Origin: an uncultured Muribaculaceae bacterium
GTDB taxonomy: Bacteria; Bacteroidota; Bacteroidia; Bacteroidales; Muribaculaceae
Assembly (NCBI GenBank): GCA_910587075.1
Contig: CAJUKE010000001.1
Coordinates: 124,001 to 188,000 of the forward strand
Direction of reading: 5' to 3'
Length of the DNA: 64,000 nt
Made by a program: the position numbers and the translations under genes. Below are positions 8,110-18,160 of this stretch, piece by piece; position 1 is the first letter of the stretch, and every line of letters begins with the position of its first letter. The notes under the pieces are model-generated. The model had not been told where the DNA came from, did no database searches, and was given only the letters and a program-made list of their open reading frames with translations.

Positions 8110-9444
8110 TTATTTCGCAGAGTCCTTGTCCGTATCGTCATCATCATTCCCAAACACCATGGAGCGAACCCATTCGAGGGCCACGTCGAGATTCTCCTTG
8201 AAGTTGTAATGCGAGTTGGTGTAAGTCGTGTAAATCGTTTTCGGGGCCTTGACCTCGTTGAGCATGGCGCTCACGGAGGTAGGCGAGCAGGTGTTGTCAT
8301 TATAGCCGAAGAGATAGAACCCGGGCTGGGTGAGGGTGCGGGCGAAGTTAACCACATCGTAGTACGGGAGGGTCTCCAGCACGGCCTGACGGTCGGAGTC
8401 GGCCACCTCGACGTTGCGGAAATACTTGGGCCACCCACCGGCGCGGTCGTGGGCGAACCCTTCGAGGTCGCACAGCGCGGGATAGGAGGGGCATATGAAC
8501 GTTACCTTCGGGTTGAGCGCCGCGCTCACAATGGAGAGCGCCCCGCCCTGCGAGCCGTCAAGGCAGACGATGTTCTCGCCGTCCCAGTCGGGGAGCGAGG
8601 CCAGGAAGTCGATGCACCGGGAGCATCCGGCGTAAACCTGGCGATAGTAGCAGCTGTCGCGCGAGGTTATGCCGCGCCCCCAGTAGCCGGCATAATCGTC
8701 CTGAATATCTTTGAAGTACTTGTCGGAGAGCTCGGGGGAAAGGCCGTGGATGTCGGTGCTGAACACGATGAAGCCCTCCTTGGCGTACTCCCCGCGGGGC
8801 CAGCGTTTGAAGGGACCGGCTCCGGGAGGGCAGAACATGGCGGGGTGCTTCTTCCCATCGTTGGGCTTGGAGAGGTAGCCGTAGAAAAAGCGGTTACCCT
8901 CCCCTACCGTCAGACGAACGAGGTAGGTGCTCACCTTGTCGTCGGAGCGATAGTCAAGCAAGGTTATCTGTGGGTCGAGGGGCACAGCCTCGGCCTTTTT
9001 CAGCTCGGCGTCCCAGAACTTTTTGAAGTCGCGGGGCATCTTGGTGAAGGTCTTGATCTTATGCGGGTCGAAAGCCACTTTCACCACGTTTTTCACCGTT
9101 TTGCGGCCGACCTTGAAGGTGAGGTCGCATTCTCGGAAGCCTGGGCGGTCCATGGGGCCCATATCAATGGTGGCAACCCCGTCGCGGAACACCACAGTGT
9201 CGGTAAGCGCCGGGAGGAACATCTCGTCGGCGCAGGAATATGCCACCTTCACGCCATCGACGGGGATGCCGCCGCCATATGCCTCGATACGGATTTTCGG
9301 ACTTTCGCCTACTTTGTAGACGCGGTCGGGATGGTCAACCGTCACAATATGCTGGAGATAATCCTCCTTGGGAGCTGTGAACTGGGCCTGTGCCTGAAAG
9401 AGCGCGCAAGCCGCCAGCAGAGCGCTGACAAATAAGTTTCTCAT
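8110..9444 (-). CDS. CE7-family acetyl (xylan) esterase
   Basis: 444 residues; signal peptide about 1-20 (cut near FQAQAQF). An N-terminal beta-sandwich region (about 25-125) precedes an alpha/beta-hydrolase of the AXE1/CE7 type. The nucleophile motif is GSQGG near residue 296, with a likely acid in GYNDNTCSP (about 380) and histidine in NSHYNF (about 411). CE7 enzymes remove acetyl groups from sugars; next to a PL4 lyase the natural substrate is probably acetylated rhamnogalacturonan rather than xylan (inference). It is the first gene of a two-gene leftward operon with PL4. The acidic tail NDDDDTDKDSAK has no known role. Confidence 0.87.
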   Translation of the reverse strand: MRNLFVSALLAACALFQAQAQFTAPKEDYLQHIVTVDHPDRVYKVGESPKIRIEAYGGGIPVDGVKVAYSCADEMFLPALTDTVVFRDGVATIDMGPMDRPGFRECDLTFKVGRKTVKNVVKVAFDPHKIKTFTKMPRDFKKFWDAELKKAEAVPLDPQITLLDYRSDDKVSTYLVRLTVGEGNRFFYGYLSKPNDGKKHPAMFCPPGAGPFKRWPRGEYAKEGFIVFSTDIHGLSPELSDKYFKDIQDDYAGYWGRGITSRDSCYYRQVYAGCSRCIDFLASLPDWDGENIVCLDGSQGGALSIVSAALNPKVTFICPSYPALCDLEGFAHDRAGGWPKYFRNVEVADSDRQAVLETLPYYDVVNFARTLTQPGFYLFGYNDNTCSPTSVSAMLNEVKAPKTIYTTYTNSHYNFKENLDVALEWVRSMVFGNDDDDTDKDSAK

Positions 9445-9552
9445 CGGTTTAAGGTTAACGTTTATTTCGCGAATTTAGCAAAAATAACGCTAACAGCATC
9501 ATATAATCCGCACGCACGGCGAACCGAAGAGGCCAAATGGGTCAAAAGCCCG

Positions 9553-10947
9553 CTACGCCGCGGGACCGCCGGTCCATCCCCCGCCGAGCACCTTGTAGAG
9601 GTTGATCAGGCCGAGGTAGCGGTCGCGCACGGCATTGATGAGCGAGGTCTGGGCATCGAAATAGCGGCGCTGGGCGTCAAGCACGTCGATGTAAGCCAGG
9701 TTGCCGCCCCGGTAGTTGGCCAAAGCGAGGTCGGCGTAGCGGCGCGCCGCGTCGCGGAGGTTGGCCCGCAGTTCTACTGTCTCGCAGGTCCGCTGATAGG
9801 CCGACACAGCGTCGGAAACCTCGCTGAAAGCCGTGATCACGTTCTGCTCGTAGGTATAGCGGGCCTGGTCGTAGGCCGCGATCGCGGCCTTGTAGCGACG
9901 CTTCCGCTTGCCGAAATCGAATATCGAACCCGCGATGGAGCCTAGCGTGTAGCTATAAGGCGATTTGAAAAAGTCGGCAAGTTCCTTGGCCTCAATACCA
10001 CCTTGGAGGGAGATGCGGAGCGAGGGGAAGCGGTTGGCGTATGCCACACCAACATCCGCCATTGCCGCTTTCAGCCGCTGCTCCGAAGCCCGCAGGTCGG
10101 GGCGGCGCTCAAGCAGCTGGGAGGGGAGCCCGACAGGCACCTCCATACTCAGAACGTCGTCGGGATTGAGGTCGCCGGCGGCGTAAGTCTTGCCGGGAAG
10201 CTCGCCGAGGAGCACCCCGAGAGCGTTGTTGGCGGCGGTGATGCGATGCTCGATGCCCGGAACAAGCGCCGCGGTGGTCGCGTGCTCAACCAACGCCTGG
10301 CGGTAGACCACCTCGCTGACAGCGCCATAGTCGAAACGGAGTTTGGCATAGCGCACGTTCTCCTGACGGGTGATAAGCGTGCGCTTCACGAACGCCAGCT
10401 CGCTATGCAGCGCCCGGAGGCGGTAATAGAGCGATGCCACATTGGCCACAAGCGACATCTGCATGGCGCGCTTGTCCTCCTCAGTGGCGAGCCACTGCGC
10501 CTCGGCCTGACGGCGGTTCTGGATGCCCGCGCCCCAAAGGTTGAATTCCCAAGTCACGGTGGCCTTCAGTTCGAAATAGTCCTTTACGGTGGTCTCCGGC
10601 ACATCGCCGTAATGCTCCGTCTCGCGGCTCGGCTGCGCCATGGCGCCCAACTCGGGCAGCAGCTGAGCCTTTGCCACGCCGAGAAGCTCGCGGGCTTCCT
10701 CAACGCGGGAGGCGGCGCGACGCAGGTCGCGGTTGTTGGTGAGCGCGCGGTCGATGAGCGAGCAGAGGGCGGTGTCGGTGTAGAACTGCCACCAACCCTT
10801 GTCGGCCACGCAGAGCGAGTCGGCGTACCCGGCGGCAAGCGACATAGGCATATCTACCTTGGCCCGGGTGAGGTTCCTGGTGCCGGAGCATCCCGCGGCG
10901 AGCAGAGCCGCGGCCGCCATAAAGGCTATGATAATCTTATTTCCCAT
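9553..10947 (-). CDS. TolC/NodT-family outer-membrane efflux channel lipoprotein
   Basis: 464 residues. The N-terminus has a lipobox (LLAAGCSG, Cys about 20), so the mature protein is a lipoprotein anchored in the outer membrane. It is followed by the tandem TolC repeats (two OEP domains), seen in GWWQFYTDTALCSLIDRAL, NRDLRRAASRVEEAREL and ERRPDLRASEQRLKAAMADV. It would form the trimeric exit channel of the RND pump encoded just upstream; it is the last gene of the operon, 19 bases after the pump gene. Substrate range cannot be read from sequence. Confidence 0.93.
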   Translation of the reverse strand: MGNKIIIAFMAAAALLAAGCSGTRNLTRAKVDMPMSLAAGYADSLCVADKGWWQFYTDTALCSLIDRALTNNRDLRRAASRVEEARELLGVAKAQLLPELGAMAQPSRETEHYGDVPETTVKDYFELKATVTWEFNLWGAGIQNRRQAEAQWLATEEDKRAMQMSLVANVASLYYRLRALHSELAFVKRTLITRQENVRYAKLRFDYGAVSEVVYRQALVEHATTAALVPGIEHRITAANNALGVLLGELPGKTYAAGDLNPDDVLSMEVPVGLPSQLLERRPDLRASEQRLKAAMADVGVAYANRFPSLRISLQGGIEAKELADFFKSPYSYTLGSIAGSIFDFGKRKRRYKAAIAAYDQARYTYEQNVITAFSEVSDAVSAYQRTCETVELRANLRDAARRYADLALANYRGGNLAYIDVLDAQRRYFDAQTSLINAVRDRYLGLINLYKVLGGGWTGGPAA

Positions 10948-10966
10948 AAGTGAAAATTCTTAGAGC

Positions 10967-13900
10967 TTATTTCTTGCGGAGGCGCTGCTTAACGGCGCCT
11001 GCCAGCTTCCCGGCCACGGCGCGGGTCTTCTTCATCTTAGGCTTGGCGAGTTTCGACACCTGCACGAAGAAGAAGGGCACATAGATGATGCCGATGGTTA
11101 TGGCCACGAGCATGCCGAAGAAGACGCCGGTGCCGATGTCGCGGCGCGCCGCCGAACCGGGGCCGCTGGCGAACACCAGCGGGAGCAACCCGAGCATAAA
11201 GGCCAGCGAGGTCATGACGATCGGGCGGAAACGCATCGAGGCCGCTTTGAGAGCCGCCTGCGCGGCTGTGAGCCCCTGCTCGACACCCTCCTTGGCGAAC
11301 TCCACGATGAGGATGGCGTTCTTGGCCACGAGGCCGACGAGCATCACCAGGCCGATCTGGAAGTAAATATTGTTCTCAAGGCCGCACACCCATATGCCGA
11401 GGTACGCGCCAACTCCGGCTACAGGAAGCGACAGAATGACCGCGAGGGGCACCGACCAACTTTCGTAGAGCGCAGCGAGGAAGAGGAACACGAAGAGGAA
11501 GGCCAGCCCGAGCACCAACCCGGTGTTGCCACTCTCGTGCTTCTGCTGGTACGAGAGGCCGCTCCACTCCACGCCGATATTGTCGGGGAGCTTTTCGTAG
11601 ACGATATTCTCAAGGTCGGCCATCGCCTCGCCGGTGGAGTAGCCCTTGGCCGCCTCGCCCGACACGGTGGCCGAGTTGAACATATTGAAGCGCGATATGG
11701 TGCCTGGTCCGGTGGTGTAGTGCGAGGTACCGAGAGTGGTCACAGGCACCATCACGCCCTCGGCGCTCCTTACGAAGAACAGATTCATATTGTCGCGCCG
11801 CTCGCGGTAGGGTGTCTCCGCCTGGAGGTACACCCTGTAGATGCGGTTGAACATATTGAAGTCATTAACGTAGATCGAGCCGGTGAATGCCTTCATGGTC
11901 GAGAAAATATCGCTCAGGGGGATACCCTGCATCTGCGCCTTGTCGCGGTTCACGTCGAAATAGAGCTGCGGAATGTCGGCCTGCATCGAGGTGGAGAGGT
12001 CGCTCACCGAGGGGGTGCGCGAGGCGTAGAGCTTCAGAGTATCCACGGCGGCCTGCAGGTCGGCGTAAGTGGCGTCGCCTCTGGCTTCGAGCACCATCTC
12101 GAAACCGCCCGACGATCCGAGCCCGGGGATGATGGCGGGGGTGAAAATGTAAACGTTGCTCTCGGGATATGCAGAAAGGGTGCGGCGCACGCGCTGGCGC
12201 ACCAGGTCGATCGCCCCGCTGTCGGACCGCTCCTCCGAGGGTTTAAGTATCACGGTCAGCTGGGAATGTGCCTGGTTGGTGCCCACGCGGGGCGATGAGC
12301 CGGTGACGTTGAGCACATGCTCCACATCGGCGTCGGCCATAATCGCCTTGATGGCCCTGTCGGTAACGGCACGGGTGCGCTCAATGGTAGCTCCCTCGGG
12401 AAGCTCAAGTTCCACCGTGAAGTAACCCTGGTCCTCCTGCGACATAAAGCTCTGAGGCATAAGGTTGTTCATAAACCATATGGCCACGAGTGCGAGCCCG
12501 AAGCCCGCATACATACGTGGAGAATGGGCCAACGACTTGCGTATCAGGCGGCAATAGATATTGCCACCCTTGGCGAGCCAGTAGTTAATCAGGCGGAACG
12601 GACGCCACTTGCGGCGGTTGGAGGGAGTGGTGAGCAACGCCGCGCACATCACGGGCGAGAGCGTTATGGCGACGACGGTCGAGATAATGACCGACACGGC
12701 GATAGTGATTGTGAACTGGCGGTAGAGCTGCCCGGTTATGCCCGGCAGAAAGCTTACAGGCACAAACACGGCGCACAGCACCAGCGACATAGCGATCAGT
12801 GCCGAACCGAGGCCGTCCATGGCACGGCGCGTAGCCTCCCGGGGACCAACGTGCTCAGTGTGCATAATGCGGTCGACATTCTCCACCACCACTATGGCAT
12901 CATCCACCACAATGCCTATCGCGAGAATGAGACCCAGCAAAGTGAGCATATTGAGCGAGAAGCCGAACACGAGCATAACCCCGAAAGTACCTATAAGCGA
13001 GATAGGTACCGCGATAATCGGGATGAGTGTCGCACGCCAGTTCTGAAGCGACAGGAACACCACGAGGATAACCAGCAGAAGCGCCTCGAAGAAGGTGCGA
13101 TAAACGTGATGGATCGACTCCGAAATGTAGGTGGTCATATCGAACGGAATCGAGTATGTGATCCCCTCGGGGAAGCCGCGGCTGATGGTTTCCATCTCCT
13201 CGCGGACACGCTCGGCCACCTCTATGGCGTTCGCGCCGGGGAGCATGGTGATGTTCAGCACTGCGGCGTTGCCGAGGTTGATACCGCTCTCGGTATTGTA
13301 GCTCTGCGCTTCGAGGGTGACCGTTGCCACGTCGCGCATTCTGACGAGCGACCCGTTGGCGTTGGCGCGGATCACTATATCCTCAAACTCGGCCACCGAC
13401 GACAGGCGACCGCGGGCGATGATGGGCACCGTCACGTCGACCCCCTCCATAGGGGCCTGGCCAAGGACACCGGCCGCGGATTCGCGGTTTTGGTCGCGTA
13501 GGGCGTTCTGGAGGTCCTTGATGGTGAGTCCGAGGTCGGCGAGCTTGTCGGGCTGCACCCTGATCTGCATAGCGTAATAGCGACCGCCGACACTGCTGAC
13601 GCGCCCCACGCCGGGGATGCGCCGCAGAAGGTCAACGACGTTGAGAGTGGTGTAGTTGCTAAGGTATACCTCATCGAACTTCGGATCGTCGCTGAGCACG
13701 GTTATGGTCATAAGCCTCGTCGAGGTCTCTTTCTCAACCGATATACCGTTCTGCACCACCTCGGCGGGGAGGCGGCTCTCGGCTGCCTTCACGCGGTTCT
13801 GAATGTCAACAGCGGCCAGTTCTGGGTCGGTGTTGATGTCGAAAGTCACCAACCCGGAGAAAGAGCCCGAATTTGACGAGGTGGAACTCATATATATCAT

Positions 13901-14125
13901 ACCCGGGGTACCGTTGAGTTCCTGCTCGATGGGGGTGGCGACAGCCTGGGTGACGGTCGAAGCGTCGGCACCTGGATACGAAGCCGAAATGCGCACAACC
14001 GGGGGCACGATGCGCGGGTACTGGTCGACCGGGAGCATCGCGAGGCCGATGCCGCCGAGTATCACCACCACAATCGAAATCACGATGGAGAATACCGGGT
14101 GCTCAAGGAAAAAATTCTTCTTCAT
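10967..14125 (-). CDS. RND multidrug efflux pump, inner-membrane AcrB/HAE1 family
   Basis: 1052 residues, full length for the family. It starts with the usual NFFLEHPVFSIVISIVVVI helix and VDQYPRIVPPVV. The proton-relay aspartate pair is present in IVVDDAIVVVENVDR (about 405-408), and both large periplasmic loops and twelve membrane helices can be traced. It pumps hydrophobic or amphipathic compounds out of membrane and periplasm using the proton gradient. Its ATG overlaps the stop of the adaptor gene (ATGA), which implies translational coupling. A basic tail (KPKMKKTRAVAGKL...RLRKK) follows the last helix. Confidence 0.96.
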   Translation of the reverse strand: MKKNFFLEHPVFSIVISIVVVILGGIGLAMLPVDQYPRIVPPVVRISASYPGADASTVTQAVATPIEQELNGTPGMIYMSSTSSNSGSFSGLVTFDINTDPELAAVDIQNRVKAAESRLPAEVVQNGISVEKETSTRLMTITVLSDDPKFDEVYLSNYTTLNVVDLLRRIPGVGRVSSVGGRYYAMQIRVQPDKLADLGLTIKDLQNALRDQNRESAAGVLGQAPMEGVDVTVPIIARGRLSSVAEFEDIVIRANANGSLVRMRDVATVTLEAQSYNTESGINLGNAAVLNITMLPGANAIEVAERVREEMETISRGFPEGITYSIPFDMTTYISESIHHVYRTFFEALLLVILVVFLSLQNWRATLIPIIAVPISLIGTFGVMLVFGFSLNMLTLLGLILAIGIVVDDAIVVVENVDRIMHTEHVGPREATRRAMDGLGSALIAMSLVLCAVFVPVSFLPGITGQLYRQFTITIAVSVIISTVVAITLSPVMCAALLTTPSNRRKWRPFRLINYWLAKGGNIYCRLIRKSLAHSPRMYAGFGLALVAIWFMNNLMPQSFMSQEDQGYFTVELELPEGATIERTRAVTDRAIKAIMADADVEHVLNVTGSSPRVGTNQAHSQLTVILKPSEERSDSGAIDLVRQRVRRTLSAYPESNVYIFTPAIIPGLGSSGGFEMVLEARGDATYADLQAAVDTLKLYASRTPSVSDLSTSMQADIPQLYFDVNRDKAQMQGIPLSDIFSTMKAFTGSIYVNDFNMFNRIYRVYLQAETPYRERRDNMNLFFVRSAEGVMVPVTTLGTSHYTTGPGTISRFNMFNSATVSGEAAKGYSTGEAMADLENIVYEKLPDNIGVEWSGLSYQQKHESGNTGLVLGLAFLFVFLFLAALYESWSVPLAVILSLPVAGVGAYLGIWVCGLENNIYFQIGLVMLVGLVAKNAILIVEFAKEGVEQGLTAAQAALKAASMRFRPIVMTSLAFMLGLLPLVFASGPGSAARRDIGTGVFFGMLVAITIGIIYVPFFFVQVSKLAKPKMKKTRAVAGKLAGAVKQRLRKK

Positions 14126-15378
14126 TTCTTATCGGCTTTCGGCGCTGAGGTTTTTACTGAATCGGTAGCGGCTGACTGCCCGAGTCCGTCGCTGGTGCCG
14201 TCGGCGTTAAACGTGCCGACAACCGGGTTAACCCGCATACCCGGGGAGAGTTTATGGTAACCCTCTACCACGATAATCTCACCTTCGGCGAGGCCGCGCT
14301 CTACTATGACGCCGTTGGGCACCTCGGGACCGGTCTCGATGAAGCGCTTCTCAACGATGTTGTCGCGACGCATGACGTAGACAAACGACCCACCCTTCTC
14401 GACAACGAGCGCGCGGCTGGGAACCACGATCGCCTTCTCGCGCACGTCGAGGAGCACCTTTACGCGGGTGAACTCGCCGGGGAGCAGCGAATGGTCGGGG
14501 TTAGGCATCTCGGCACGCACGGAGAATGTGCCTGTCTTCGGGTCGACTTGCGGGTCGGCGAAATCGACGTTGCCCTTATGGGGATACACCGAGCCGTCGG
14601 CGAGCGTAACGGTGACGTAGGCGTTGACCTTCTGCTTATCGTCGGCACCGCCGAGACTCACGTTGCGGCTCTTGCCACGGAGGTAGTCGAGGGCGGTCAT
14701 TGAGAAATCGACCCTTACTGAGTCGCTCTTCACAACCGTGGCGAGGAGCGACTTGTTGCTGGGGCCAACGAGTGTGCCTATATCGGCCGAGCGCTCGGAT
14801 ATATAGCCCGAAATGGGCGATTTTACCGAAGTGTAGCCGAGAGTCAGCTCGGCCTGGGTGACATCGGCCTCGGCGACGATGACATCGGCGTTGGCACTCT
14901 CATAAGCGGCCTCCGCATTGTCGAGGTCGAGCTGCGAGGCCGCGTTCTGCTCGAAAAGGGGGCGTATGCGGGCCAGGTCGCGCTCAGCCTTCTTGGCAAC
15001 CGACTTGGCCTTGTTGAGCTGGGCCTTGGCCTTTTCGAGGCGGGCCCGGTAGAGCGTGGGGTCAATGACGAAAAGTGTCTGCCCCTTCTCGATATAGGCG
15101 CCCTCGGTGAACAGCATATTCTGGAGGTAACCCTCTACGCGGGCGCGCACCTCGACGAACTGCTGGGCTCGGATGCGTCCCACATACTCGCCATAGATGT
15201 TCACATCGCGCACAGGAACCATTATGACCTCAACAGTGGGATAAACGGGCTCGGTTTCCTTGTCGCGCAACACGATCGGGAGTACGATAGCGGCGGCGAT
15301 AAGTATGAATGCCGCGACCGCGGTTACCTTGCCGGCGGTGGTCGAAAAAAACGAACGCGGGGAGAACTTTCTCTTCAT
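14122..15378 (-). CDS. RND efflux periplasmic adaptor (membrane fusion protein)
   Basis: 418 residues from the ATG at 15378 (MKRKFSPRS); a longer frame to 15441 adds only a poor leader. One N-terminal membrane helix (about 17-38) replaces the lipobox found in many AcrA proteins. Biotinyl-lipoyl-like half-motifs (RIRAQQFVEVRARVEGYL and LTLGYTSVKSPISGYIS) flank an alpha-hairpin (about 95-165), followed by beta-barrel and membrane-proximal domains. It links the pump to the outer-membrane channel. It is the first gene of the three-gene operon; the region upstream carries a 14-bp palindrome (15486-15499). Confidence 0.94.
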   Translation of the reverse strand: MKRKFSPRSFFSTTAGKVTAVAAFILIAAAIVLPIVLRDKETEPVYPTVEVIMVPVRDVNIYGEYVGRIRAQQFVEVRARVEGYLQNMLFTEGAYIEKGQTLFVIDPTLYRARLEKAKAQLNKAKSVAKKAERDLARIRPLFEQNAASQLDLDNAEAAYESANADVIVAEADVTQAELTLGYTSVKSPISGYISERSADIGTLVGPSNKSLLATVVKSDSVRVDFSMTALDYLRGKSRNVSLGGADDKQKVNAYVTVTLADGSVYPHKGNVDFADPQVDPKTGTFSVRAEMPNPDHSLLPGEFTRVKVLLDVREKAIVVPSRALVVEKGGSFVYVMRRDNIVEKRFIETGPEVPNGVIVERGLAEGEIIVVEGYHKLSPGMRVNPVVGTFNADGTSDGLGQSAATDSVKTSAPKADKK

Positions 15379-15485
15379 AAGGATAAGCGTAAAATGTGAT
15401 GCCGCGGGCCGGGTTGCCGGACACCGCCGAATAAACTGCAAAAATACTAAAAAAGCACTTAACAGCGGTATATTGCCGCCGGTTT

Positions 15486-15499
15486 TTGACCATGGTCAA
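15486..15499. promoter_or_regulatory. Perfect 14-bp palindrome, candidate operator
   Basis: ttgaccatggtcaa lies between the divergent efflux operon (start 15378) and the lipoprotein gene (start 15652). Its form suits a dimeric repressor such as TetR or MarR. No such regulator is encoded nearby, so function is inferred from symmetry and position only. Confidence 0.5.
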
Positions 15500-15581
15500 T
15501 CTATATAACAATCCAAAAGGCAGTTTTGCTCACGGGCGGTGTTTTTTAGCCCGGCTATGACCAGCGGAACAAATTTTTTGT

Positions 15582-15589
15582 TACCTTTG
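15582..15589 (+). promoter_or_regulatory. Bacteroidetes -7 element
   Basis: tacctttg matches TAnnTTTG, 62 bases before the lipoprotein start. I see no clear TTTG -33 box at the usual distance. Confidence 0.45.
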
Positions 15590-15651
15590 TCTTCACAATT
15601 CCCGCCGGAGCCTACCACCGATTACCCCGGCTACAATATAACTTAGAGAAT

Positions 15652-16491
15652 ATGAAACATTTCGCTATCAACGCCGCCGCGCTCGCGATAATCGCTCTCG
15701 CATCGTGCGGCAATAAAACCGCAACAACCCCCTCAGCCGACATCCTGGGCACCACCGAAATATCCTGGGCCGACTCGATAAGCGCCAACAACTGCACCGC
15801 CAAATGCGAGATCGACGTTATGTATCCCAACGAAGGTGGCACGGAGCTGCTCGACAGCACCCGCGAATGGATCGCGCAGACGCTCTCCACCATCACGCCG
15901 GTCGACACAGCCGCCACCGCGACGGCTTTCTCCAGTGAAACCGCCGCCGACGGGCAACTGCTGATCGCCGACGCCGGAAAGCGGGTGCTCGACTTTGCCC
16001 GCGGTGAATTTGAAAGCTTCAGCGCCGACGAGGGATTCGCTTTCAACTACGAATACAACGCCAAGATCGACAAGACTTTCGCCTCTGACTCAGTGGTGAC
16101 GCTCACCTCTACGATATATATGTACAACGGCGGCGCCCACGGTGCCACACTGGCCAACGGAGCTACTTTCCGCACGTCCGACGGCCTGCGGCTCGGCTAT
16201 GACATCTTCGAGCCGAATTCCCTCAGAGAGCTGACAACCATGGTGAAAGAAGCTGTTTCGCGCCAGTATTTCGAAACCGGCGACGACTTTAAGATGGAGG
16301 ACGCGCTCATCATCGACTCGCAAGAGTTCACACTTCCTGCGGTGGCGCCCTACTTCACCGAGAAAGGGCTGACTTTCATCTACCAACAGTATGAGATAGC
16401 CTGTTACGCCGCCGGAATGCCCACCTGCACCCTCCCCTATTCCGCCGTCGAGCCGCTGCTCACCCCGGAGGCCCGGGCGCTGATACCCTGA
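15652..16491 (+). CDS. DUF3298-like (RsiV C-terminal type) lipoprotein
   Basis: 279 residues with a lipobox (IALASCGN, Cys about 19). The C-terminal half carries the pattern of DUF3298: YMYNGGAHGATLANGATF (about 160-178) and GLTFIYQQYEIACYAAG near the end followed by a proline-rich finish. In Bacillus the related domain of RsiV binds lysozyme; whether this lipoprotein binds an envelope or host ligand is unknown. It is followed after 22 bases by an LRR-transglutaminase gene, so the two are probably cotranscribed. Confidence 0.75.
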   Translation: MKHFAINAAALAIIALASCGNKTATTPSADILGTTEISWADSISANNCTAKCEIDVMYPNEGGTELLDSTREWIAQTLSTITPVDTAATATAFSSETAADGQLLIADAGKRVLDFARGEFESFSADEGFAFNYEYNAKIDKTFASDSVVTLTSTIYMYNGGAHGATLANGATFRTSDGLRLGYDIFEPNSLRELTTMVKEAVSRQYFETGDDFKMEDALIIDSQEFTLPAVAPYFTEKGLTFIYQQYEIACYAAGMPTCTLPYSAVEPLLTPEARALIP

Positions 16492-16513
16492 CAACCACGC
16501 TAAATCAATCTCT

Positions 16514-18106
16514 ATGACCAAACCATTCAAAGTATTATTCCTATCAATCTTGCTATCAGCGGTCGCGCTCCAGGCCGAAACCGTAATCATCAAGGACCCG
16601 GGCTATTATGAATCGCCCATTCGCGACGGGTATAAGATTTTTCCCGACTCATTGATATTCGACAGTGAGGCCGAGGAGATAGAGTTTCCCGACTTAGGCA
16701 CTTTCGTGCGGCTGGGCGATTACAACTTCCCGAACCTGCGCAAAGTGATTCTCAACAACGTGGATTACATGCCGGGGGCTTCGTTTATGAATATGCCGAA
16801 GCTCGAAGAGGTTGTGGTCAAGGGTCTGGTGGGGCACTTCGACTGCGCAGTGGCATTGCACTGCCCCAACCTCAGGTCGGTAAGGTTCGAAGGACCAATA
16901 TCGAGCACCGGGGGGCCGCAGTTCGCCTACGATTGCCCGAACCTTGAAGAAGTTGTATTTGAAAAATTCGTGGTTGATTTCGGACTGAACGCGGCCAGCA
17001 ACACACAGTGCCCCAAGTTCAAAGGTTACGACGAGAGCTCCGTTTACTTTTGGGTTGACAACACTGAAGCCAACACGAAAACCGACATTGACACATTCGA
17101 GGGATTAAAGGAGCTCCAACCCGATTTGGAGGCTCTCGCGCGGTGGCAAGCCCAGGTACTGACCGCCGGCGATTCGAAGTGGATGCGCGGCTGCACTTAT
17201 ACCGACGCTAAACACCTGCTTCCGGCGCTCCTCAAATTAGAGAGCCATGAAGCCAAACGTCTTGCGCAAGCAATGGAATATGCTTGGAACCTTGGCGACG
17301 AGGTGAAATCAGATCTTGAAATACTCAAAGAGTCGCCGGAATACGCGGCCGATACCACCCGCAGCGAGCGGTTTGTCTACGCCCAGCCGACAGATTCCCT
17401 GCTTACAATCACGCGCCAAAGGTTCAGGCTCGACAGCGTGGCGGGCGAAGGTGACGATTTCAGCCGCATCAAGAACCTGATGTACTGGGTTCACGACAAC
17501 ATTCAGCACGACGGCAGCAACGGATTACCGACCGGACCGAGAAATCTGCGGAACATCTACGACTCTTGCCGCCGCGACAGCTGCGGCGCCAATTGCCGCG
17601 CCCTGGCGATATGCCTCACCGAAGCCCTGCTCTCGGTGGGTCTCCCGGCCCGTTTCCTGACCTGCGAGTCAAAGAAATGGGACTCCGACTACGATTGCCA
17701 TGTGATATGCGTCGCCTGGTGCGCCTCCCTCGGAAAATGGGTATGGGTCGACCCGACATTCGCCGCGTACGTCACTGACGAGAACGGGCTCCCGTTGCAC
17801 CCCGGGGAGGTTAGGCAGCGCCTGCGCAACGACTTGCCGCTGGTGCTCAACGAGGACGCGAACTGGAACCACCGCTCCAAACAGACCAAAGAGTATTACC
17901 TCGATCAGTATATGGCCAAGAACCTTTACATCATTTCGGCCACTCTTCGCAATCAGGCCGAGCCGGAAGGCGATGTGAGCGCCCACGGAGGCCGTGCTGC
18001 GCATCCGCAGGGTCCCTATGCCGCCCTCTTGCCGCTTGACAGCAATTACACTAACTGCCACATCCTGACCACCGATGACGCCTGGTTCTGGCAATCGCCC
18101 GACTGA
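16514..18106 (+). CDS. Secreted LRR protein fused to a transglutaminase-like domain
   Basis: 530 residues; signal peptide about 1-21 (cut near ALQAET). Residues about 50-180 show irregular leucine-rich repeats (NLRKVILNNV, KLEEVVVKGL, NLRSVRFEGP, NLEEVVFEKF at steps of about 23-25), related to BspA repeats. A helical linker (about 190-290) leads to a transglutaminase-core domain: Cys in GANCRALA (about 361), His in DCHV (about 396) and Asp in WVDPTF (about 413) form the expected Cys-His-Asp triad. Such domains act as cysteine proteases, amidases or cross-linkers; which applies is not known. The gene lies between a DUF3298-like lipoprotein and an acidic coiled-coil protein. Confidence 0.8.
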   Translation: MTKPFKVLFLSILLSAVALQAETVIIKDPGYYESPIRDGYKIFPDSLIFDSEAEEIEFPDLGTFVRLGDYNFPNLRKVILNNVDYMPGASFMNMPKLEEVVVKGLVGHFDCAVALHCPNLRSVRFEGPISSTGGPQFAYDCPNLEEVVFEKFVVDFGLNAASNTQCPKFKGYDESSVYFWVDNTEANTKTDIDTFEGLKELQPDLEALARWQAQVLTAGDSKWMRGCTYTDAKHLLPALLKLESHEAKRLAQAMEYAWNLGDEVKSDLEILKESPEYAADTTRSERFVYAQPTDSLLTITRQRFRLDSVAGEGDDFSRIKNLMYWVHDNIQHDGSNGLPTGPRNLRNIYDSCRRDSCGANCRALAICLTEALLSVGLPARFLTCESKKWDSDYDCHVICVAWCASLGKWVWVDPTFAAYVTDENGLPLHPGEVRQRLRNDLPLVLNEDANWNHRSKQTKEYYLDQYMAKNLYIISATLRNQAEPEGDVSAHGGRAAHPQGPYAALLPLDSNYTNCHILTTDDAWFWQSPD

Positions 18107-18160
18107 CTTTCACAAGAGATAGAGGCTTTTTTAAGAACCTCCCATAACAGCCGATAATAT

